DNA of 7,955 bases from Actinomycetota bacterium (lineage in GTDB: Bacteria > Actinomycetota > Actinomycetes > Nanopelagicales > Nanopelagicaceae). Each line of letters starts with the position of its first letter. Positions within the stretch are counted from its first letter, which is position 1. The DNA is taken from assembly GCA_009705075.1 (NCBI GenBank), contig WLCY01000021.1:1-7955 (forward strand), in the 5' to 3' direction. Both the position numbers and the translations under genes were made by a program. The notes under the pieces were generated by a model. It searched no databases. It was given only the letters and a program-made list of their open reading frames with translations, and was not told where the DNA came from. Below, in pieces: positions 1 to 5,813 of the stretch.

Positions 1-104
<104 letters not shown>

Positions 105-120
105 TTAATCCTAGTTCTAG

Positions 121-1389
121 TTATCGACTTGTAAATGGGTTGATGTCATATGCAGATTCAGCATGCGTCGTGGTGTCGAGGCCTTCGAGCTCGACATCGC
201 GGCGGACTCTAAATCCAATGGTCTTCTGGATAATTTTTGCGATGGTGAAAGTTGCTGTGAAAGAATATGCCGCGGTAGCAAGGATTGCGATGACTTGTTT
301 CGTAAGTAGCGATGGCGAACCTGAAACGAATAGACCATTGCCGCCAAGTTCATTTACAGTCTTTGTACCAATCAGGCCGATTGCTAGCATTCCAACAATT
401 CCACCAAAGCCATGAACTCCAACAACGTCGAGTGAGTCATCGTAATTAAATTTATATTTGCGAGATACAGCCCACGCAGAAACGACGCCACCAACTAAGC
501 CAATTGCTAGTGCGCCAAGGGGCGTGACGTATCCGCAAGCAGGTGTGATCGCGACTGCGCCGGCAATTGCGCCAGATGCAACACCAAGAGTTGTTGCTTT
601 GCCACCTTTAATTTTTTCATAAATCAACCAAGACATTGCTGCTCCTGCAGTTGCGACTTGGGTATTAATCATTGCGGTTGCAGCAAGCCCAGATGCACCG
701 AGTGCGGAACCTGCGTTGAAACCAAACCAACCAAACCAGAGCATTCCGGCGCCAAGTAAAACAAGTGGCATGTTGTGTGGGCGCATTGGATCGCGCTTGA
801 AGCCTTCGCGTTTTCCGAGAACTATTGCAAGTGCGAGTGCAGCAGCACCTGAGTTGATTTCAACAACTGTGCCACCAGCAAAATCAAGTGCACCAAGTTT
901 GTCGATGATCCAACCACCGTTGCCACCTTGAGATGCAAAGGCCCAGTGCGCGATTGGTGCGTAAACCAAAGTTATCCAAACACCAACGAAGATAACCCAA
1001 GAACTATATTTCGCACGATCTGCAATTGCGCCAGAGAGAAGCGCGACAGTGATTATTGCGAAGGTAAGTTGAAACATCACAAATGCGAGCGCTGGAATTG
1101 TGTGGCCTTCGCCGCCAACGACCTGGTCGATAGTGTTATTTAGGCCGATGTGATCAAAATTTCCGATAAGGCCGTTGCCTGTGTCTTTTCCAAAGATGAG
1201 TGAATAGACATAGAGGACCCAAATAATTGTTGTAACACCGATTGCGGCAAATGACATCATCATCATATTCAAGGTGCTCTTTGCGCGGACCATGCCACCG
1301 TAAAAGATTGCAAGCCCTGGTGTCATAAAGAGAACTAGGGCGCCACTCATTAGAACCCAAGCGGTATCGCCAGTATTAATGCCGGACAT
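121..1389 (-). CDS. amtB: Ammonium transporter (Amt/MEP/Rh family), Glu in place of the first pore His
   Basis: An integral membrane ammonium channel of 422 residues with about 11 hydrophobic segments and no separate signal peptide, as in Gram-positive Amt proteins. Recognisable parts are the N-terminal LFMTPGLAIFYGGMVR motif (about residues 20-35), the DFAGGTVV pore motif with conserved Asp169, the DVVGVHG motif with pore His326, and a cytoplasmic tail ending EGLDTTTHAESAY, the region that contacts PII. The usual first pore histidine after GGTVV is replaced by Glu177 (codon 859-861). I start it at the ATG at 1387-1389 because GAGG (1395-1398) sits 5 nt upstream; in-frame GTG (1393-1395) and ATG (1390-1392) just before it would overlap that site. 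The gene follows ppa by about 45 nt and precedes glnK by 19 nt. Known role of the family: uptake of ammonium at low concentration under PII control. I see no clear GlnR-type operator upstream. Confidence 0.97.
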   Translation of the reverse strand: MSGINTGDTAWVLMSGALVLFMTPGLAIFYGGMVRAKSTLNMMMMSFAAIGVTTIIWVLYVYSLIFGKDTGNGLIGNFDHIGLNNTIDQVVGGEGHTIPALAFVMFQLTFAIITVALLSGAIADRAKYSSWVIFVGVWITLVYAPIAHWAFASQGGNGGWIIDKLGALDFAGGTVVEINSGAAALALAIVLGKREGFKRDPMRPHNMPLVLLGAGMLWFGWFGFNAGSALGASGLAATAMINTQVATAGAAMSWLIYEKIKGGKATTLGVASGAIAGAVAITPACGYVTPLGALAIGLVGGVVSAWAVSRKYKFNYDDSLDVVGVHGFGGIVGMLAIGLIGTKTVNELGGNGLFVSGSPSLLTKQVIAILATAAYSFTATFTIAKIIQKTIGFRVRRDVELEGLDTTTHAESAYDINPFTSR

Positions 1390-1436
1390 CATCACCTCGT
1401 TTTGTTAGGGGGGAATGAGTTAGATCAGATTATTTG

Positions 1437-1928
1437 TTAATGCTGCTTAAAACGATTGTAGGAATTTACTATCTCTTCCTGTGCGGCGTCGTGATTTACC
1501 CATTCGCCACCGTGGACTTCTTTGCCGGGCTCGAGAGTTTTATATACTTCAAAGAAGTGTTTTATTTCTTCAAGCTCGTAATAAGGGACATCGGCTAAAT
1601 CTTTAAGACCAGACTTTCGTATATCACCGGCCGCGACGCAGAGAAGTTTGTCATCGCCACCTTTCTCATCGGTCATGCGGAACATTCCGATAACGCGGCA
1701 GGAAACTACGCAACCAGGAAATGTTGGTTCATCTAACATGACAAGAGCGTCGAGTGGATCGCCATCGTTTGAGAGTGTATTTTTGACAAAGCCATAATCG
1801 TGAGGGAAACGAGTTGCAGTAAATAGCATTCGGTCTAGGCGAACTTCACCGGTCTCATGATTGATTTCGTACTTGTTGCGTGAGCCAGCCGGGATTTCGA
1901 TTACGACGTCAAAGACCATTGATTCCAT
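1437..1928 (-). CDS. ppa: Inorganic pyrophosphatase, family I (soluble)
   Basis: Cytoplasmic enzyme that hydrolyses pyrophosphate to two phosphates, pulling nucleic acid, protein and other biosynthetic reactions forward and returning phosphate to the cell. At 163 residues it has the usual bacterial length. The family signature DGDPLD lies at residues 55-60 and provides metal-binding aspartates. Further expected active-site residues are visible: Lys19 in GSRNKYE, Arg33 in LDRML, the acidic DEKGGDDK loop (87-94) and Tyr129-Lys130 in EVYK. The ATG at 1926-1928 is chosen because AAAAGGAG lies 6 nt upstream; Met4 is an internal alternative matching the shorter Streptomyces-like start. The gene lies 35 nt downstream of tRNA-His on the same strand with no visible terminator between them, so part of its mRNA may come from read-through of the tRNA transcript. 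Confidence 0.98.
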   Translation of the reverse strand: MESMVFDVVIEIPAGSRNKYEINHETGEVRLDRMLFTATRFPHDYGFVKNTLSNDGDPLDALVMLDEPTFPGCVVSCRVIGMFRMTDEKGGDDKLLCVAAGDIRKSGLKDLADVPYYELEEIKHFFEVYKTLEPGKEVHGGEWVNHDAAQEEIVNSYNRFKQH

Positions 1929-1963
1929 GTTGGTCTCCTTTTAAATAACTGACTTGCAAAGAT

Positions 1964-2040
1964 TGGGGTGATCGACGGGGCTCGAACCCGCGACATCTCG
2001 GACCACAACCGAGTGCTCTACCAGCTGAGCTACGACCACC
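1964..2040 (-). tRNA. tRNA-His (GTG anticodon)
   Basis: A complete cloverleaf reads on the minus strand. The acceptor stem GTGGTCG (2033-2039) pairs with CGATCAC (1968-1974), with one G-U pair. The anticodon stem CTCGG/CCGAG encloses the loop TTGTGGT, giving anticodon GTG (2004-2006). The T arm is GCGGG-TTCGAGC-CCCGT. The base before the acceptor stem is an encoded G at 2040, the G-1 typical of tRNA-His, opposite discriminator C at 1967. CCA is encoded (1964-1966). It lies 41 nt downstream of orn. A possible -10 hexamer TAGTAT (2052-2057, minus strand) 11 nt upstream could drive it, but I see no convincing -35. From memory, tRNA-His next to orn is a common actinobacterial arrangement. Confidence 0.97.
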
Positions 2041-2081
2041 ATGGATGCCTAATACTACGGCAATAAAAAGGTGAATTTTAT

Positions 2082-2642
2082 TTAATTGTTTGGGATGAAG
2101 ATGGCCTTGCGGTAATACTCGAGCTCTTCGATGGAATCTCGGATATCGCCGAGGGCGCGATGGTTGCCAGTCTTCTTCGGGGCGGCAAAATAAACGCGGG
2201 GATACCAGCGACGGGCCAACTCTTTGATAGATGAAACATCGATGGTCCGATAATGAAGGTAAGAATTTAGTAGCGGCATATCGCGAGCGATAAATGCGCG
2301 ATCGGTGCCGACTGAATTTCCTGCCAGTGGCGATTTTCCAGCACCTGGTGCATATTTTTCGAGGTAGGCGATTATCTCTTCTTCGGCCTTTGAAGTTTCT
2401 ACCCCACCAGGTATCTCGGTTATAAGCCCAGATTCGGTATGCATATTTGTCACGAACTCATTCATACCGCTGATCTGTTCCGGGGTGGCCTTTATTACCA
2501 AGTCCACGCCTTCGCCCAGGATGTTTAGTTCAGAGTCAGTAACTAGAACCGCGATTTCAACCAATACATCTTTATTGAGGTCCAGGCCGGTCATCTCGCA
2601 ATCGACCCAGATTAGGTTCGGGGATTCATTTTTATTGGCCAT
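2082..2642 (-). CDS. orn: Oligoribonuclease (DEDDh 3'-5' exoribonuclease)
   Basis: Degrades the 2-5 nt RNA fragments left by other RNases, and linear dinucleotides such as pGpG from c-di-GMP breakdown, to mononucleotides in the cytoplasm. The 186-residue protein has the full DEDDh catalytic set: Asp14 and Glu16 in IWVDCEMTGL (Exo I), Asp114 in GNSVGTDRAF (Exo II), and His161 and Asp166 in GNHRALGDIRDS (Exo III). The SSIKELARRWYP segment is a strongly conserved Orn hallmark. The ATG at 2640-2642 lacks a Shine-Dalgarno sequence: the preceding bases are CCCCCA. A -10-like TAGGCT ends 6 nt upstream of the ATG, suggesting a leaderless mRNA. The gene is divergent from pstC and shares its control region. 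It is the first gene of the minus-strand series orn, tRNA-His, ppa, amt, glnK. Confidence 0.98.
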   Translation of the reverse strand: MANKNESPNLIWVDCEMTGLDLNKDVLVEIAVLVTDSELNILGEGVDLVIKATPEQISGMNEFVTNMHTESGLITEIPGGVETSKAEEEIIAYLEKYAPGAGKSPLAGNSVGTDRAFIARDMPLLNSYLHYRTIDVSSIKELARRWYPRVYFAAPKKTGNHRALGDIRDSIEELEYYRKAIFIPNN

Positions 2643-2648
2643 TGGGGG

Positions 2649-2654
2649 AGCCTA
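2649..2654 (-). promoter_or_regulatory. Candidate -10 element for a leaderless orn transcript
   Basis: On the minus strand this reads TAGGCT, a TANNNT-type -10 hexamer. Exactly 6 nt (CCCCCA) separate it from the orn ATG, which would place the transcription start on the A of ATG. This explains why orn has no ribosome binding site. I see no good -35 hexamer, so this is an inference from spacing. Confidence 0.4.
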
Positions 2655-2679
2655 AACCAGAGGTGCCCGTGGACTGTAA

Positions 2680-2723
2680 TTTCACCATTCGTTCACCTTG
2701 GGTTCACCTTCGTTCCACATTGA
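2680..2723 (+). promoter_or_regulatory. PhoP (PHO) box array upstream of pstC
   Basis: Four consecutive 11-nt units are visible. TTTCACCATTC (2680-2690) is followed by two near-identical units, GTTCACCTTGG (2691-2701) and GTTCACCTTCG (2702-2712), and by a weaker TTCCACATTGA (2713-2723). The 11-nt period and GTTCACC core match the direct-repeat units described for PhoP of Streptomyces, the response regulator of phosphate starvation. The last unit would lie over the -35 region of the candidate pstC promoter, as expected for an activator that replaces a poor -35. Position in front of a phosphate transporter operon makes the call strong. The first unit also lies only 38 nt from the orn start codon. 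Confidence 0.85.
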
Positions 2724-2739
2724 AAAACCCAGGTGGCAG

Positions 2740-2745
2740 AACAAT
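2740..2745 (+). promoter_or_regulatory. Candidate -10 element for pstCAB
   Basis: AACAAT matches four of six bases of the TATAAT consensus and ends 6 nt before the GTG chosen as the pstC start, so transcription could begin on that G and give a leaderless mRNA. The last PHO-box unit (2713-2723) occupies the -35 region. No independent -35 hexamer is seen. This is an inference from spacing. Confidence 0.4.
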
Positions 2746-2751
2746 CAGCGC

Positions 2752-3759
2752 GTGAGCACATCTACGCCAATCGTAAATTCGGCCAATTCCACCCCAGAAA
2801 AACGGGAACTCACAACTAAACCACGATTCTCAGACAAAGTATTTCGCGGAGTTGCAACTGCTGGCGGACTTTCTTCACTAGTTATTTTAGGATTGATTTT
2901 AATTTTTCTCGGCTACCAAGGGTTCCAAGTTCTTCGATCAGAAGGCATCGGGTTTATAACTGGAAGTAATTGGCAGGTTGTCCAAGACAATGCAGGAAAT
3001 ACAGATCTTGAAGCATCTACATTTGGAATTGCCGCGATGCTTGTTGGAACACTTCTATGTGCGGCGCTCGCAGTTTCTATCGCTGTTCCTATTTCAGTTC
3101 TTTGTGCGCTCTATCTAACTTTTTATGCACCACAATTTTTGAAGAAGATGATGGTAGCGATCATCGATTTAATGGCAGCATTTCCATCAATTCTTTTCGG
3201 TATGTGGGGTTTCTTCATCTTGATGCCACACGTCGAGTATTGGGCGAAGTTAATACATAGATATTTTAGTTGGATTCCACTCTTCAAAATGGAGATTCCG
3301 GTTTATACCCGTTCTCCGTTTGTTGCAGGTGTAGTTCTTGCAATCATGATTATCCCAATTATTACTTCAGTTTCTCGAGAAATTTTCTCCCAAACTCCAC
3401 TTGATCGAATTCAAGCTGCATATGCACTCGGTGCTACTAGGTGGTCAATGATTCGCGCTGTAGTTATTCCATACGGAAAAAGCGGAGTAGTTGGTGGAGC
3501 AATGCTCGGTCTTGGCCGAGCGATGGGTGAGACTGTTGCGGTTTATACGGTACTGAATTTGGTTTATCAGATTAACTGGCACGTTTTAATTGGTGCTGGC
3601 GGAAACGTTGCTTCAATGATCTTGCTTAAGTTTGGTGAAGCTGGACCGACTGAAACTCGAGCGCTCATGGCCGCTGGTTTGGTTCTGTTTATTCTTACTT
3701 TGATTGTGAACTCTATAGCTAATGCGATTGTTAGCCGTACCGGAGGTAAGGGCCGATGA
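2752..3759 (+). CDS. pstC: Phosphate ABC transporter permease PstC
   Basis: One of the two membrane subunits of the high-affinity phosphate importer. From the GTG at 2752 it is 335 residues: a polar N-terminus of about 35 residues, then about six membrane segments (roughly 37-57, 94-122, 133-157, 190-207, 245-272, 305-326). The EAA-type loop that docks on the ATPase is seen in AAYALGATRWSMIRAVVIP (222-240), followed by the conserved GLGRAMGET. An in-frame TTG at 2698 would add 18 residues, but those codons run through the PHO box and promoter, so I reject it. The only SD-like sequence, AGGTGG (2731-2736), is 15 nt from the GTG, too far to be convincing; a leaderless start is more likely. It overlaps pstA by 4 nt (ATGA) and so is translationally linked to it. 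Confidence 0.96.
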   Translation: MSTSTPIVNSANSTPEKRELTTKPRFSDKVFRGVATAGGLSSLVILGLILIFLGYQGFQVLRSEGIGFITGSNWQVVQDNAGNTDLEASTFGIAAMLVGTLLCAALAVSIAVPISVLCALYLTFYAPQFLKKMMVAIIDLMAAFPSILFGMWGFFILMPHVEYWAKLIHRYFSWIPLFKMEIPVYTRSPFVAGVVLAIMIIPIITSVSREIFSQTPLDRIQAAYALGATRWSMIRAVVIPYGKSGVVGGAMLGLGRAMGETVAVYTVLNLVYQINWHVLIGAGGNVASMILLKFGEAGPTETRALMAAGLVLFILTLIVNSIANAIVSRTGGKGR

Positions 3760-4802
3760 GCACACCAACTTTGAAGCCAACTAGACCTTGGAAACTCACC
3801 CCAAAGCAACGTGGGCTTATCGTATTGAATTTGGTGATTGCTTCGGCTCTGAGTTACCTGATAGTTCTATTGACTCCGATGAAAGGCAAGCTCGCCTACC
3901 TTTCTATTTTCTTTATTGCGACAATCGTAATCAATTTTGCAGAGAATTATTTCAAGCGAGGACTTGCAGCCGCCAAAGATTCGATTGCTACATCCTTCGC
4001 CGCCGCCGGTTTGATAGTTGCGGTTGTTCCAATTTTCAGTATTTTGTTTACGATATTTGAGCGCGGTCGAGCCGGCTTGAACTTTGGTTTATTTCTTCAC
4101 GATATGAAATTAAATGGACCTAATGATCCATTGAATCAAGGCGGGCTGCTTCATGCATTGATTGGTTCTGGAATTATGGTTGGAATTGCGCTACTCATAA
4201 GTCTGCCAATCGGAATTTTGACAGCAATTTATTTAACAGAAATTAAGGGAATTTACTCTCGCCCAATAAAATTCTTAGTCCAAGCGATGTCTGGAGTTCC
4301 ATCAATTGTTGCTGGTCTGTTTATTCTTTCAGCAATCGTTTTCCCGATCACCAAATCATCCTCTGGTTTAATGGGTGGTTTTGCTCTTGCGATTTTGATG
4401 ATTCCAACAATCGCTCGAACCTCAGAAGAAGTTTTGCTTTTAATTCCAAATGATTTGCGTGAAGCTGGCGTCGCACTTGGTGGCACACAATGGCGAACGA
4501 TTTCACTAATAGTTGTACCCGCAGCCAAGAGTGGCTTAATCACAGCAACGATTCTCGGACTTGCTCGCGTGGCTGGCGAAACAGCGCCACTAGTTCTGGT
4601 CTCTGGTGGTGGAGACGCAGTAAATACAAATCCATTCCAATCTCCTATGGGTTCATTGCCGTTCTATATTTGGAAAGGCTTTACCTTTGGTACCACTGAA
4701 TCAATTGCAAGATCATGGGCTGGAATTTTTGTTTTACTATCATTAATTTTTATCTTGTTTATTGCAGCGCGAACACTGAGCGGGAGTAGGTCAAGTAAGT
4801 GA
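3756..4802 (+). CDS. pstA: Phosphate ABC transporter permease PstA
   Basis: Second membrane subunit of the phosphate importer, partner of PstC. It has 348 residues. The C-terminal two thirds is the standard permease domain, with the EAA-type loop [20 protein letters not shown] (236-255) followed by [12 protein letters not shown], a PstA hallmark. Ahead of it lies an extra region with two short hydrophobic segments (about 20-40 and 46-62) joined by a basic linker to the first canonical segment (about 80-100). This makes it longer than the roughly 290-300 residues of proteobacterial PstA; I recall similar extensions in other actinobacteria. The start is firm: GGAGGT (3742-3747), inside the end of pstC, lies 8 nt before the ATG. 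Its stop overlaps the pstB GTG by 4 nt. Confidence 0.96.
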   Translation: MSTPTLKPTRPWKLTPKQRGLIVLNLVIASALSYLIVLLTPMKGKLAYLSIFFIATIVINFAENYFKRGLAAAKDSIATSFAAAGLIVAVVPIFSILFTIFERGRAGLNFGLFLHDMKLNGPNDPLNQGGLLHALIGSGIMVGIALLISLPIGILTAIYLTEIKGIYSRPIKFLVQAMSGVPSIVAGLFILSAIVFPITKSSSGLMGGFALAILMIPTIARTSEEVLLLIPNDLREAGVALGGTQWRTISLIVVPAAKSGLITATILGLARVAGETAPLVLVSGGGDAVNTNPFQSPMGSLPFYIWKGFTFGTTESIARSWAGIFVLLSLIFILFIAARTLSGSRSSK

Positions 4803-5680
4803 TAAACCCAAACGAGGATGGAAACGAAGATATGGAAACCAAGTCGACCCCGTCATCTCTTTCTGATGTAGCAAAGGCCAATCAAGCACGCAAGCAGCCT
4901 GGTTCTGGCGCGCTTGGCGTAGGTCTAGAAGCAAGATCGATTCATGCTTGGTTCGGTGACAAGTTGGTACTTCGCGATATCTCGTTAGATTTTTGGTCAG
5001 GAACAGTAACCGCGCTAATCGGGCCATCTGGTTGCGGTAAATCAACGTTTATTCGAACTCTTAATCGGATGCATGAATTCATTCCTGGCGCAGCAATGGC
5101 TGGTGAAGTTCTTCTAAATGGTCAAGACATTTACGAACAAGGCACTGACGTTACAAAGATTAGGTTAAAAGTTGGAATGGTTTTCCAGAAACCGAATCCA
5201 TTTCCATCTATGACCATCGCAGATAACGTTCTTGCCGGCCTAAAGCTTGCTCAATTGAAGAGTGAAAACAAAGATGATTTATTGGAAGAATGTTTAGAAC
5301 GAGCTGGACTTTGGAATGAAGTTAAGGATCGCTTAAATGCCTATGGTGGCTCTCTCTCTGGTGGTCAGCAACAACGACTCTGTATCGCTCGTTCACTTGC
5401 CGTGCGACCTGAAGTTCTCCTGATGGATGAACCTTGCTCGGCTCTTGATCCAGGTTCAACGCTGAAAATCGAAGAGACTATTCAGCATCTCTCATCAAGC
5501 ATGACAATCATTATTGTTACTCACAATATGCAGCAGGCAGCTCGAGTATCAGATTACACAGGATTTTTCTTATCAGATGGTGGCCCAGGAGAGCTCGTCG
5601 AAGTCGGACCAACGAGTGAGATCTTCTCTCGTCCAAAGGATATTCGTACCGAAAACTATGTGACAGGTCGTTTCGGATAA
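4799..5680 (+). CDS. pstB: Phosphate ABC transporter ATP-binding protein PstB
   Basis: Cytoplasmic ATPase that drives phosphate import through PstC-PstA. All nucleotide-binding motifs are intact: Walker [10 protein letters not shown] (75-83), Q-loop Gln130 in [11 protein letters not shown], signature LSGGQ (186-190), Walker B VLLMDE with catalytic Glu211, and the switch His242 in [13 protein letters not shown] and the ending ENYVTGRFG are PstB hallmarks. At 293 residues it is longer than the usual 250-260 because of a polar N-terminal extension of about 42 residues. The GTG at 4799 overlaps the pstA stop (GTGA) and has AGTAGG 8 nt upstream. An ATG at 4832 (residue 12) is a possible later start with a poorer ribosome site, and it would still leave an extension. 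The downstream gene pstS follows after 133 nt. Confidence 0.97.
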   Translation: MINPNEDGNEDMETKSTPSSLSDVAKANQARKQPGSGALGVGLEARSIHAWFGDKLVLRDISLDFWSGTVTALIGPSGCGKSTFIRTLNRMHEFIPGAAMAGEVLLNGQDIYEQGTDVTKIRLKVGMVFQKPNPFPSMTIADNVLAGLKLAQLKSENKDDLLEECLERAGLWNEVKDRLNAYGGSLSGGQQQRLCIARSLAVRPEVLLMDEPCSALDPGSTLKIEETIQHLSSSMTIIIVTHNMQQAARVSDYTGFFLSDGGPGELVEVGPTSEIFSRPKDIRTENYVTGRFG

Positions 5681-5699
5681 ATTCGGATAAAACCGGTTT
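5671..5699 (+). repeat. Short tandem repeat and palindrome at the pstB stop
   Basis: TTTCGGATAA (5671-5680) is followed directly by ATTCGGATAA (5681-5690), a 10-nt tandem duplication with one change that includes the pstB stop codon. It is followed by the perfect 10-nt palindrome AAACCGGTTT (5690-5699). No T-run follows, so this is not an intrinsic terminator. It could be a small operator or simply a slippage duplication; no function can be assigned. Confidence 0.5.
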
Positions 5700-5813
5700 A
5701 CCAATTGTTCATCTAGTTGTCGGTTGGCGTTTGGCATTTAACACCATTGTCTTAACCGCAATTCAATACTTTTCCCCTAGACAAACGTCTATTAAGTCCT
5801 AACAAGGGGAACA
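5681..5813 (+). promoter_or_regulatory. pstB-pstS intergenic leader with weak PHO-like unit
   Basis: This 133-nt gap is the longest spacer in the pst locus. It has no terminator after pstB, so read-through from pstCAB into pstS is possible. A single PHO-like unit, GTTCATCTAGT (5707-5717), is present, but the units that should follow at 11-nt spacing (from 5718, 5729 and 5740) are badly degenerate. The stretch 5705-5735 contains four GTT triplets at irregular spacing. TTGGCA (5731-5736) resembles a -35 element, but no -10 is found at proper distance. I conclude that pstS probably has its own promoter here, but I cannot place it. Confidence 0.4.
5772..5811 (+). promoter_or_regulatory. Possible fold-back masking the pstS ribosome binding site
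   Basis: TTCCCCT (5772-5778) is exactly complementary to AGGGGAA (5805-5811), which contains the pstS Shine-Dalgarno sequence immediately before the ATG at 5814. Between the two arms is a small inverted repeat, TAGAC-AAAC-GTCTA (5778-5791). If the transcript starts upstream of 5772, the leader could fold with the ribosome binding site paired. If transcription starts inside the region, this structure would not form. Seen in sequence; the regulatory role is inferred. Confidence 0.45.

Noticed and set aside
928..1143. Plus-strand open frame of 71 codons inside amt.
   Set aside because: It is antisense to a strongly conserved transporter, its translation resembles no protein I know, and it is explained by the codon pattern of amt.
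1390..1436. Possible GlnR or NtrC operator between ppa and amt.
   Set aside because: I found no spaced half-sites of the expected type. TAATCT could be a -10, but nothing convincing surrounds it, so no regulator can be named.
2698..2751. Upstream in-frame TTG start extending PstC by 18 residues.
   Set aside because: The extra codons run through the PHO-box repeats and the candidate -10, they have no ribosome site, and the added residues are not membrane-like or family-like. The GTG at 2752 fits better.
3735..4802. Overlaps at pstC-pstA and pstA-pstB as possible frameshifts or broken genes.
   Set aside because: Both are the ordinary ATGA/GTGA 4-nt overlaps of translationally coupled genes, and all three proteins are full length with intact motifs.
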